64,000 nt of DNA. It comes from Arthrobacter sp. AFG7.2 (GTDB lineage Bacteria; Actinomycetota; Actinomycetes; Actinomycetales; Micrococcaceae). The notes under the pieces were generated by a model. The model was given only the letters and a program-made list of their open reading frames with translations, was not told where the DNA came from and made no database searches. The stretch is from assembly GCF_002892835.1 (NCBI RefSeq), contig NZ_PJMB01000003.1:1-64000 (forward strand), written 5' to 3'. The position numbers and the translations under genes are program-made. This document shows positions 45,709 to 53,717 of the stretch, one piece after another. Numbering within the stretch: the first letter of the stretch is position 1; every line of letters begins with the position of its first letter.

Positions 45709-46151
45709 CCAGTGCGCCGGCCGTGCTCCGTGCTGTAAGTCCACTCGCCACCGCTCGTGCCGACGGGGCTGGGGGATGGCCTTGCATCACCTCCGGAGGA
45801 CCCAGGGCAGGGGATTCGCGCGGTGCCGTAACGGCTGAATTTGCCGTTACGCTGCCTGCGGTCCTGCTGTTGCTGGCCATGCTGCTGACGGGTGCCTCTG
45901 CCGGGATCACGCAGCTGCGCCTGGAGGAGGGAGCACGTGCCGGCGCCCGCGCACTTGCACGCGGCGACGATACCGCCGCTGTGGAAAGAATCGTGCAGAC
46001 CATGTCGGGAGGTTCAGCGGCTGCGGCAGTATCTGCTGAGGGCGGGTGGATCACCGTCACCGTCACCGACCGGGTGGGCGGCCCCCTCGGTTTGTCCATT
46101 CCCTGGCTCCTGACCGCGCGGGCCTCTACCCGGAGCGAGACTGCGGGATGA
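45705..46151 (+). CDS. tadE: TadE-like minor pilin
   Basis: 148 aa. DSRG-AVTAEFAVTLPAVLLLLAMLL: a Gly followed by Glu at +5 and Phe at +6, a prepilin-type site at about residue 40, then the hydrophobic helix and a soluble C-terminal domain of about 90 residues. The ATG overlaps the pilin stop (ATGA), and its own stop overlaps the next gene. Confidence 0.88.
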   Translation: MTSAPAVLRAVSPLATARADGAGGWPCITSGGPRAGDSRGAVTAEFAVTLPAVLLLLAMLLTGASAGITQLRLEEGARAGARALARGDDTAAVERIVQTMSGGSAAAAVSAEGGWITVTVTDRVGGPLGLSIPWLLTARASTRSETAG

Positions 46152-46579
46152 GCTGTTCCAGTCATCGGGAGGAACGGACGGGCGCCGCCGGGGACCCGCC
46201 AAGGGGTGCTGATGCAATCCCGCGCGGTCATGCCGCAGGCAACCGGGAACGCGGTTCGGGGACTGTCCTGGCGGCCGGCCTGGCCCTGGTGGTGATGATG
46301 GCCCTGGCCCTGCTGCTGTTGCTGGCGCAGTCAGCCGTCCTGGCCGGCAGGGCGGCAACTGCTGCTGACCTTGCAGCGCTGGCCGCAGCAGACGCCCTGC
46401 GAGGAGTTACGGACGGGGAACCCTGCACCGCAGCAGCGGAGGTGGCTGCCCGTCACGGGGCCACAGTCGTGAGCTGTATCGAGGGAACAGGGCAAAGCAT
46501 GGAGGTGAGGACGGAACTCGACGAGCGGACCGTTTTAGGCGCCGCAACCGGACGTGCCCGCGCAGGTCCTCCACCATAG
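46148..46579 (+). CDS. Rv3654c-type TadE-like protein
   Basis: 143 aa. After a polar 35-residue start comes ERGSGTVLAAGLALVVMMALALLLLLAQS, a pilin-like helix in which the +5 Glu is absent, then ATAADLAALAAADAL and a short soluble tail with two Cys. This is the pattern of the Rv3654c family that closes the actinobacterial Tad locus. It may be a pseudopilin or a membrane assembly factor. End of operon; converges with the helicase gene 9 nt on. Confidence 0.85.
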   Translation: MSCSSHREERTGAAGDPPRGADAIPRGHAAGNRERGSGTVLAAGLALVVMMALALLLLLAQSAVLAGRAATAADLAALAAADALRGVTDGEPCTAAAEVAARHGATVVSCIEGTGQSMEVRTELDERTVLGAATGRARAGPPP

Positions 46580-46588
46580 TTGCCCCGG

Positions 46589-48964
46589 TCAGCGCTGCGC
46601 TTCCAGGCTCAGGGTGCCGGCTTCGGTGGCGTTTTGGAGCAGGACATCGAGGAGGGTCACCGCCGCGGCCTTGTCCAGCGGGTTGTTTTTGTTGCCGCAC
46701 TTGGGTGACTGGACGCAGGAGGGGCACCCGGAGTCGCACTCGCAGGCCTTGATGGCGTCGCGGGTAGCTGTCAGCCAGACCTTCGCCTTGTCGAAACCGC
46801 GCTCGGCAAAACCCGCACCACCGGGATGCCCGTCATAGACAAAAATGGTGGGCACGCCGGTATCCGCATGCAGGGCGGTGGACACCCCGCCGATGTCCCA
46901 CCGGTCGCTCGACGCAACCAGCGGCAGCAACCCGATGGCTGCGTGCTCAGCAGCGTGCAGGGCGCCGGGGAACTGGGCTTCAATAAGTCCCGCAGTGCTG
47001 AGGGAGCGGTTGTCCACCACAAACCAGACGGCCTTGGTAAAGAGCTCGCGGGCTCCCAGCTCCAGCGGTTCCTCCCCGAGGATCTCGTTGGAGATCAGGG
47101 CCTTGCGCTGAAAGGAGACCACCTGGGTAGTGACTTTGACGTCCCCGAAGTGAACCGAAACATCACCCCACTGCACCGTCCGCTGGGTCTCCAGCACCTC
47201 AATCTGGGTGACGTCCCTGGCGGTGGTGTAGTAATCAGGGTTGGCCCGGCGGACCATGACGCAATGGTCGTCTTCGTTCAGGTCATCCACCACGTAGCTG
47301 TCTCCCTGGTGGATGTAAACAGCACCTGTGTGGGCCTGGTAGTGGGTCTGGGGGGAGTCCATCGTGCCAAGGAGGGAACCGGTCTCGGCGTCCACGATGC
47401 TGACCGGCCCGCCGCCGTCCGCCCGGAGGTTCACCATGGCCGCAGCGCTCTGCGAATGGGTCCAGAACCAGCCCGCGGGCCGCCGGCGGAGGTAGCCCTG
47501 GGAAACCAGGCGGTCCAGGAGTGCTTCGGCCGTGGCGCCGAACAGGTCGAGTTCGCCCGGCCCAAGAGGGAGTTCCGCAGCAGCGGCACACAGGTGCGGC
47601 CCCAGAACGTACGGGTTGGAGGGATCGAAGACTGTTGCTTCCACTGATACGTCAAAGATCGCCTCGGGATGGTTGACCAGGAAGGTGTCCAGGGGATCGT
47701 CGCTGGCAACGAAGGCCGCGATGGCATCCTGGCCTGCCCTTCCAGCCCGTCCGATCTGCTGGAACAGGGAAGCGCGCGTGCCGGGCCAGCCCGCTACCAG
47801 GACGGCGTCCAGCCCGGAGATGTCGATTCCCAGTTCCAGGGCTGAGGTACTTGAGACGCCCAGGAGCTGACCGGAGCGCAGGGCTCTTTCCACTGCCCGG
47901 CGTTCCTCCGGCAGGTACCCGGAACGGTACGCGGCCACTCGCTGCGGCAGGCTGGGGTCCACTTCATCCAGGAGGCGTTTGGTGATCGAAGAGATGGTTT
48001 CCGCGCCCCGCCGGGATTTGATGAACGCGATGGTCCGGATCCGGGCTGACACCAGGTTCGCCAGCAGGTCAGCGGTTTCGGCAACAGCCGTCCGCCGTTC
48101 TTTTGCACCGTTCTCACCCCGCACCTCGGTCAGTGCAGGTTCCCAGAACGCTACCGTCGTGGCACCGTGCGGGGAGCCGTCGCGGGACACGGCTTTGACC
48201 GGCGCGCCGATCAGCCGGGCGAAGGAGGCGTCAGGCTCGGAGGAGGTGGCGGACGCCGCAATGAAGACCGGCTCCGGATAGGCGGTACCGGCGCCGTAGT
48301 AGGCGCAGATCCTGCGCAGCCGGCGCATCAGGTTGGCCACGTGGGAGCCGAACACGCCGCGATAGCTGTGGGCTTCGTCGATGATCACGTAGCGCAGGCG
48401 GCGGAAGAACCCGGCCCACCAGGCATGGTTGGGAAGGATCCCGAAGTGCAGCATGTCCGGGTTGGCCAGGATGAAGTTGGCATGGTCCCTGATCCAGCGG
48501 CGGGACGCAGGGTCGGTGTCGCCGTCGTAGGTTTCCGCACGGACGGTGGGCAGCTTCAGGGCGCGGATGGCATTGAGCTGGTCTGCGGCAAGGGCTTTGG
48601 TGGGGGAGAGGTAGAGCGTCACGGCACCGTCGTCGTGGATTTTCCCGGGCTCGGCCAGGACCCGCAGTTCGGAGCGATGGATGGCGTCCAGGGCCGGCAG
48701 TTGGTAGGCCAAGGACTTGCCCGACGCCGTTCCGGTAGCCACCACAACGTGTTCGCCGCCGTGGGCGATGCTCGCTGCTTCCACCTGGTGGCGGTAGGGC
48801 TCCTGGATGCCCAGCGCCCCGTAAGCGGCAACCACGTCCCCGTGCACCCATAACGGCCATGCCTCATGCTCTGCTTCGCGCGCCGGGATGGTGCGGACAT
48901 GACGGAGCTGTTCCGGGTCCGGGCCGCGACCCAGCAAGGGAATCAGGGAGTCATGGGGGTTCAC
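46589..48964 (-). CDS. DEAD/DEAH-box helicase with DUF1998 and Cys cluster (MrfA/Rv3649-like)
   Basis: 791-aa superfamily 2 helicase. Walker A ATGTASGKS, motif II IIDEAHSYRG, SAT motif AASATSS, helicase C with QQIGRAGRAGQ, then a long DUF1998 region ending in CECDSGCPSCVQSPKC, the metal-binding cysteines. Bacillus MrfA of this family repairs mitomycin C damage, and the mycobacterial orthologue occupies the same place beside the Tad locus. GTG start at 48964; no clear Shine-Dalgarno. Confidence 0.92.
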   Translation of the reverse strand: MNPHDSLIPLLGRGPDPEQLRHVRTIPAREAEHEAWPLWVHGDVVAAYGALGIQEPYRHQVEAASIAHGGEHVVVATGTASGKSLAYQLPALDAIHRSELRVLAEPGKIHDDGAVTLYLSPTKALAADQLNAIRALKLPTVRAETYDGDTDPASRRWIRDHANFILANPDMLHFGILPNHAWWAGFFRRLRYVIIDEAHSYRGVFGSHVANLMRRLRRICAYYGAGTAYPEPVFIAASATSSEPDASFARLIGAPVKAVSRDGSPHGATTVAFWEPALTEVRGENGAKERRTAVAETADLLANLVSARIRTIAFIKSRRGAETISSITKRLLDEVDPSLPQRVAAYRSGYLPEERRAVERALRSGQLLGVSSTSALELGIDISGLDAVLVAGWPGTRASLFQQIGRAGRAGQDAIAAFVASDDPLDTFLVNHPEAIFDVSVEATVFDPSNPYVLGPHLCAAAAELPLGPGELDLFGATAEALLDRLVSQGYLRRRPAGWFWTHSQSAAAMVNLRADGGGPVSIVDAETGSLLGTMDSPQTHYQAHTGAVYIHQGDSYVVDDLNEDDHCVMVRRANPDYYTTARDVTQIEVLETQRTVQWGDVSVHFGDVKVTTQVVSFQRKALISNEILGEEPLELGARELFTKAVWFVVDNRSLSTAGLIEAQFPGALHAAEHAAIGLLPLVASSDRWDIGGVSTALHADTGVPTIFVYDGHPGGAGFAERGFDKAKVWLTATRDAIKACECDSGCPSCVQSPKCGNKNNPLDKAAAVTLLDVLLQNATEAGTLSLEAQR

Positions 48965-49028
48965 CCCAACATTGTTTCACCCGGCGGGGTTTTGCAGGCC
49001 CCGGTTCGCCATCGGGGTAACGGGACGC

Positions 49029-49721
49029 TTAGCTGAGGGAAAGGTCCGAGCCGTCATGGGAAGCGGACAGCATCAGCACCTGGGAGACGGTGGTCCAGCC
49101 CAGGTGGGAATACAGTTTCTGGCCATCAGCCGATGCCAGCAGAAGGCCTTCCTGCACATCGTGCCCGAAGGCTTGGGCGGCGAGGGCCCGCATGATAAAA
49201 CTCCCCAGGCCTCGGCGCTGGAAAGCAGGTTCGGTGATGATCCTGTCAAACACCGCGGTTTCTCCCACCACAAAAACCCGTCCGCTTGCCGCCAGCGTGT
49301 CACCGGACCGGACCTCGGCGTAGTGGACGCCGTTCTGCTCCCACGTCGAAAAAGTGAGATCGTCGTCGGACAGCCAGGGATCCTCAGCATCCTGGGTTTC
49401 CATATCCACGATCATCATGGCCTGCGAGTCAGAGGTCACGTTCAGTCCATGCCTCACCGCCAAAGAGCTGTACCGGGCGATGTCGTTGGTCAGGATGGTA
49501 AGGACCCTCGCCGGGGCACTCGCGGTCTTGTCGGCCAGGGCGGCGAACTCCTCGTCGGTGGGCTCGGAGGCGAAGAATTCCCACTCGCCGCTGGTGTCGG
49601 CCCGGAGCGCAGCAGGGAAGCGGCCCTCAGTGGATGTCCTGTAGCCGCGACACCCCGCCCAACCCGCCACCCACACTTCAAGAAGGCCAGTGATGTCTTC
49701 AATCATGGTTTCCGGACTCAT
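49029..49721 (-). CDS. GNAT-family N-acetyltransferase
   Basis: 230 aa. The C-terminal half is a GNAT domain: VFDRIITEPAFQRRGLGSFIMRALAAQAF contains the acetyl-CoA loop (QRRGLGS), followed by LLASADGQKLYSHLGWTTVS. The N-terminal 100 residues are a separate or degenerate GNAT half. The substrate is unknown. The ATG has TAGTGT ending 7 nt upstream and no Shine-Dalgarno. A longer open frame runs back through trhO but only antisense to it. Confidence 0.86.
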   Translation of the reverse strand: MSPETMIEDITGLLEVWVAGWAGCRGYRTSTEGRFPAALRADTSGEWEFFASEPTDEEFAALADKTASAPARVLTILTNDIARYSSLAVRHGLNVTSDSQAMMIVDMETQDAEDPWLSDDDLTFSTWEQNGVHYAEVRSGDTLAASGRVFVVGETAVFDRIITEPAFQRRGLGSFIMRALAAQAFGHDVQEGLLLASADGQKLYSHLGWTTVSQVLMLSASHDGSDLSLS

Positions 49722-49847
49722 GGCAAGAACACTATTCCAGCCCGAACACAAGCAACAGGGGGTGGCAGAGAGCTTATGCAATTGTGATGAGGCGCAAGCT
49801 CCGGCGGAGCCAAAAAAGCGCCTGACCGTGGCGGTACCCTTAAATAC

Positions 49848-50741
49848 GTGTCTTTGAACCGAATTGTGCTTTTCTACGGCTTTACCCCGATCGCCGACCC
49901 CGAGGCGGTACGGCTCTGGCAGCGTGCGCTCTGCGAGAAGCTCGGGTTGACGGGCCGCATCCTGATCTCCAAGGACGGCATTAACGCCACCGTGGGCGGT
50001 GAGATCGGCGCTGCTAAGCAGTACGTCAAAACCACGCGTGAGTATCCGGGTTTCCGCGGCATCGACGTGAAATGGTCCGATGGCGGTGCGGAGGATTTTC
50101 CACGGCTCAGCGTCAAGGTCCGCGACGAAATCGTCTCCTTCGGTGCCCCCGGTGAACTGAAGGTTGATGCCAACGGCGTTGTGGGCGGCGGCAAACACCT
50201 GAAGCCTGAGGAACTGCACCAGCTTGTTGACGCCAGGAAACAGGCCGGGGAGGATGTGGTCTTCTTCGATGGCCGGAACGCTTTTGAAGCCCAGATCGGC
50301 CGGTTCAAAGATGCTGTCGTCCCGGACGTCGCCACTACCCATGACTTCATCAAGGAGCTTGAGTCCGGAAAGTACGACGAACTTAAGGACAAGCCAGTGG
50401 TGACCTACTGCACCGGGGGCATCCGTTGCGAGGTGCTGTCCAGCCTCATGGTGAACCGGGGTTTCAAAGAGGTCTACCAGCTTGACGGCGGCATAGTCCG
50501 GTACGGCGAAACCTTCAAGGACCAGGGACTCTGGGAGGGCTCGCTGTACGTGTTCGACAAGCGCATGCACCTCGAGTTCAGCGACGAAGCCAGGACCATC
50601 GGCAAGTGCACCCGTTGTGCAGCGCCCACGAGCAAGTTCGAGAACTGTTCCAACCCCAGCTGCCGTACCCTGACCCTGTACTGCGCCGGATGCGCATCCA
50701 GCCCGGAAACCCTGCGGTGCCCCGAGGGCTGCGCGGCCTGA
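49848..50741 (+). CDS. trhO: tRNA uridine hydroxylase, rhodanese fold (TrhO)
   Basis: 297 aa, UPF0176/YceA family, which makes 5-hydroxyuridine at tRNA position 34 in other bacteria. N-terminal acylphosphatase-like part ([16 protein letters not shown]), a rhodanese domain with catalytic-loop Cys in [10 protein letters not shown] (near 186), and a C-terminal Cys-rich zinc-like region ([23 protein letters not shown]). GTG start with TACCCT ending 7 nt upstream: a leaderless pattern. Converges with the lipoprotein gene, 10 nt. Confidence 0.92.
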   Translation: MSLNRIVLFYGFTPIADPEAVRLWQRALCEKLGLTGRILISKDGINATVGGEIGAAKQYVKTTREYPGFRGIDVKWSDGGAEDFPRLSVKVRDEIVSFGAPGELKVDANGVVGGGKHLKPEELHQLVDARKQAGEDVVFFDGRNAFEAQIGRFKDAVVPDVATTHDFIKELESGKYDELKDKPVVTYCTGGIRCEVLSSLMVNRGFKEVYQLDGGIVRYGETFKDQGLWEGSLYVFDKRMHLEFSDEARTIGKCTRCAAPTSKFENCSNPSCRTLTLYCAGCASSPETLRCPEGCAA

Positions 50742-50751
50742 CTGACGGTCA

Positions 50752-51345
50752 CTACAGGAGCCGGAGCCGGTAGGCGTAATTCGCGGCGGTGCTTGCCTCC
50801 ACTTTGATGCTGAGGGCTGTTTCCGACGAGAGGTAGATGACGTTCTCCCGGTTGATCCCGCACCGGAGCCCCAGATCCACGAGCGTGAGTGATTCGCTGC
50901 GGACGGTGAAGGTCACGCGCCGCTGGCTCCGGCACGCCAGGGCCAGCGCGTAGGTTCCGCTTCCCAGCACGGGCGTGGTTTCGGTCCGGACCTCCCCTGC
51001 TGCCACCAGGCCAGCCCCGGAACCGGCCACCGGGTGACCGGTGTCGGGCAGGGTGCGGGCTGCCCAGGCACCAAGGTCGGCCTCGCTGACGGGGTCCCTC
51101 TGCAGGGGGTCCCGGGTGAATACCGGCCCGGGAAGGGGAGTCGCCTCGACCGGCCCTGCCAGGTTTCCGCCGTCGTCGTACGTATATTCGCAGCCGCCCA
51201 GCATCGTCCCGGCGGCCAGCACAGCAACGGCGACGGCGGCGCCCCGCGTCGGTGCGGTGTGCACCGGCGCCGCCCGCAGTGTAGCCATCCGCACTGGCAC
51301 CGTCCGGCGGTTATAGTGCGCGGAGACTTTCCGCACGCGGGGCAT
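50752..51345 (-). CDS. Putative lipoprotein, first of a tandem related pair
   Basis: 197 aa. A long basic N-terminus precedes a hydrophobic signal with lipobox MLGGC (Cys near 53); the mature chain of about 145 residues ends EASTAANYAYRLRLL. The neighbour's C-terminus (SSVDSPLIYAYRLASGE) has the same YAYRL end, and both carry two spaced Cys, so the two are probably paralogues with a beta-sandwich domain. I prefer ATG 51345 because TACAGT ends exactly 6 nt before it; ATG 51288 would give 178 aa with a more usual signal length. Function unknown. Confidence 0.72.
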   Translation of the reverse strand: MPRVRKVSAHYNRRTVPVRMATLRAAPVHTAPTRGAAVAVAVLAAGTMLGGCEYTYDDGGNLAGPVEATPLPGPVFTRDPLQRDPVSEADLGAWAARTLPDTGHPVAGSGAGLVAAGEVRTETTPVLGSGTYALALACRSQRRVTFTVRSESLTLVDLGLRCGINRENVIYLSSETALSIKVEASTAANYAYRLRLL

Positions 51346-51395
51346 AGTCAGACTGTATGCCTGCAGGCACCGTCCGGCCAGAGCCTGGCAAGCGG

Positions 51396-51878
51396 TTATT
51401 CTCCGGATGCCAGCCGGTAGGCATAGATGAGGGGTGAGTCCACGCTGGACGCGCTGATCTCCACGGTGCCGGCGGCAGGCAAGGTGATTTTGGTTGTCTC
51501 CCGGCTGCCATTGCAGGCGGCTCCGGCGTCGGCCAGCATCTCCCCGTCCAGGGATACGGCGAAGAAGGCCTTGCCGCCGCCGTCGCATGTTGCGGTGAGG
51601 ACGTAGTGGCCCGCCGGCACATCCGCGGCCTCCCTGATGATCCGGTCCCGGTTGAGGATTTTGCCGGCATCCTGATTGACTGCTCCTGGCGCCGAAGGCA
51701 GGGCGGTGGCCTGCCACTGCGGCACGTCTGCGTTCTCAATGGAGACGACGGGGGAGCAACCGGCAAGGCCCAGGGCAAGTGCCGCCATCCCCGCGGCAGC
51801 ACCGGACCGGGGCAGCAGGCGGAAGCGCCCTGCCGGCCGGAACGGGGCGCGCGGAAGGAGGGAAGTGCGGAAAGGCAT
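51396..51878 (-). CDS. Putative lipoprotein, second of a tandem related pair
   Basis: 160 aa. Arg-rich start, hydrophobic core, lipobox LGLAGC (Cys near 41), then SPVVSIENADVPQW and a beta-rich domain ending SSVDSPLIYAYRLASGE, the YAYRL end shared with the next gene. The ATG has both GGAGGC directly before it and a TAGCGT box 6 nt upstream. Divergent from the methyltransferase gene with a 65-nt gap. Function unknown. Confidence 0.75.
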   Translation of the reverse strand: MPFRTSLLPRAPFRPAGRFRLLPRSGAAAGMAALALGLAGCSPVVSIENADVPQWQATALPSAPGAVNQDAGKILNRDRIIREAADVPAGHYVLTATCDGGGKAFFAVSLDGEMLADAGAACNGSRETTKITLPAAGTVEISASSVDSPLIYAYRLASGE

Positions 51879-51943
51879 GCCTCCACGCTACCCGGTGGAG
51901 GCAGGGGGCGGGCCCGGACGCCGGCCCGGACTAAACTTGGGCG

Positions 51944-53593
51944 GTGCCTAAATCCCCATACGAGTTCACCGCAGGGAACACCCTGGACACACCCCGCAGC
52001 GACCTTCCGGAACTGATGGCCGCGCTGGCCGCTGATGTGCGCCGGCTGGACTACACGCCCGACGGCGTCGCCCGCCTCCTGGGCCCAGCCGCCTCCGCTG
52101 CACTGAGCCGGGACCAGATCATCCCCGCCCTGCTGGCAGCCGACCGGGCTGTGCGGCGGAACGAAGCGAACGCGGCGCTCGCCGCCGTCGTCCGCCTGTG
52201 GCTCCTTGCAGAACCGCAGCCGAAGGAAACGCTCGACGCCGCCCTTCCGGGCCTTGGTGCCGATGGGCTCCTCGAGTTGAGGCTGGTGGAGTCCGTTCCC
52301 GGATCAGGGCTGCTGGCAGCTAAGTCGGATTTCCGGCCGTACGGCTGGGACGCCAACGAGGACGGCAGCGGCGGGGCGGAACTCTGGGTGGCCAGCGACC
52401 TCGCGGCGCACCAGCAGGAGGGCGTATTGCGGCACGATCACGTGCTCGGTATCGGCCAGGCTTCCACCACCCTGGTACAGACCACCATCCGCCGTCACAC
52501 CGAACGCGCCCTTGACCTGGGGACGGGATGCGGGATCCAGACCTTCCACCTGCTGCACCATTGCGAACACGTCACGGCAACTGACATCTCGGCACGCGCC
52601 CTGGCCTTTACGCGCTTCAACATCCTGCTTAATGCTGAGGCGCTCTCTGTTGACCCGGACCGGCTCGAGGACCGGGTCAGCCTGCGGCGTGGATCGCTCC
52701 TGGACCCGGTGGCCGGCGAGGAGTTTGGCCTGGTGGTCTCCAACCCGCCGTTCGTGATCACGCCGCGGAGCGCCGGCGAGGACGTCTCCGGCCAGTTCAC
52801 CTATCGCGACGGCGGCCTTCCGGGCGACGACATCGTGGCCTCCCTGGTTGCCGGCTTGCCGGGCGTCCTGGCCCCGGGTGGCACCGCGCAGATGCTCGGA
52901 AACTGGGAAGTGGCCGCCGGCGCTCAATGGCAGGAGCGTCCGAGCGCCTGGGTACGGCCGGGAACTGATGCCTGGTTCATCCAGCGTGAGCAGGTAGGGC
53001 CGGAGCAGTACGCGGAAACGTGGCTGCAGGATGCCTCCGAGGGCCGGGACCGGCAGCACTACAGGCAGGCCTACGCCGCATACCTCGCTGACTTTGAGTC
53101 CCGGAACGTGGAAGGCATCGGATTCGGGATGGTCTGGCTCCGCCGGCCGCAACGTCCCGGGCAGGAGACGGTCAGCCGGTTCGAGGAAATTGGGTACCCC
53201 ATTGAACAGCCCGTCGGCCCCCACCTGGGCGCCGCCGTCGAACGTATGGACTGGCTGGCCGCCCACAGCCTGGAGGATGCGCACCTGCTCGTGGCGGAGG
53301 ACGTCACCGAGGAACGCCACCAGCGGCCGGGTGCTGAGCACCCGGGCGTGATCCTGCTGCGCCAGGGTGCGGGCCTGCGCCGGACCAACCTGCTGAGCAC
53401 AGAACTCGCGGGCTTCGTTTCAGCCTGCGACGGAGACCTGACCGCCGGCCAGATTGCGGGTGCGCTGGAGGCCCTGCTGGGCGGCGGAATGGCAGGGGAG
53501 GACGGGTTCGACGCCGGTTCCTTCCGGGGCGGGCTGCTCACCGACGTGGCCAATCTGGTCCGTGACGGCTTCCTGATCCCTGCTGCCGGATAA
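51944..53593 (+). CDS. Class I SAM-dependent methyltransferase with N- and C-terminal extensions
   Basis: 549 aa. Residues about 1-170 are a helical domain; the methyltransferase core has ALDLGTGCGIQTFHLL (motif I), VTATDISARALAF and VVSNPPFVI (NPPF, the amide/N6-type catalytic loop). A further domain of about 200 residues follows, including a winged-helix-like end. NPPF enzymes methylate glutamine side chains or adenine/guanine bases; the target is not readable. GTG start with TAAACT ending 6 nt upstream (leaderless pattern), no Shine-Dalgarno. Confidence 0.88.
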   Translation: MPKSPYEFTAGNTLDTPRSDLPELMAALAADVRRLDYTPDGVARLLGPAASAALSRDQIIPALLAADRAVRRNEANAALAAVVRLWLLAEPQPKETLDAALPGLGADGLLELRLVESVPGSGLLAAKSDFRPYGWDANEDGSGGAELWVASDLAAHQQEGVLRHDHVLGIGQASTTLVQTTIRRHTERALDLGTGCGIQTFHLLHHCEHVTATDISARALAFTRFNILLNAEALSVDPDRLEDRVSLRRGSLLDPVAGEEFGLVVSNPPFVITPRSAGEDVSGQFTYRDGGLPGDDIVASLVAGLPGVLAPGGTAQMLGNWEVAAGAQWQERPSAWVRPGTDAWFIQREQVGPEQYAETWLQDASEGRDRQHYRQAYAAYLADFESRNVEGIGFGMVWLRRPQRPGQETVSRFEEIGYPIEQPVGPHLGAAVERMDWLAAHSLEDAHLLVAEDVTEERHQRPGAEHPGVILLRQGAGLRRTNLLSTELAGFVSACDGDLTAGQIAGALEALLGGGMAGEDGFDAGSFRGGLLTDVANLVRDGFLIPAAG

Positions 53594-53717
53594 GGCGCGG
53601 AACCTCTTCCGTGCAACCCCCTTCTTTTCCACATGGATGCGCACATTTCGCCAAAATATGGTGAACTAGGCCAGTATGGGCGCATCTGCCCGAGCAACCT
53701 TTTTCTGTAGGAGCACC

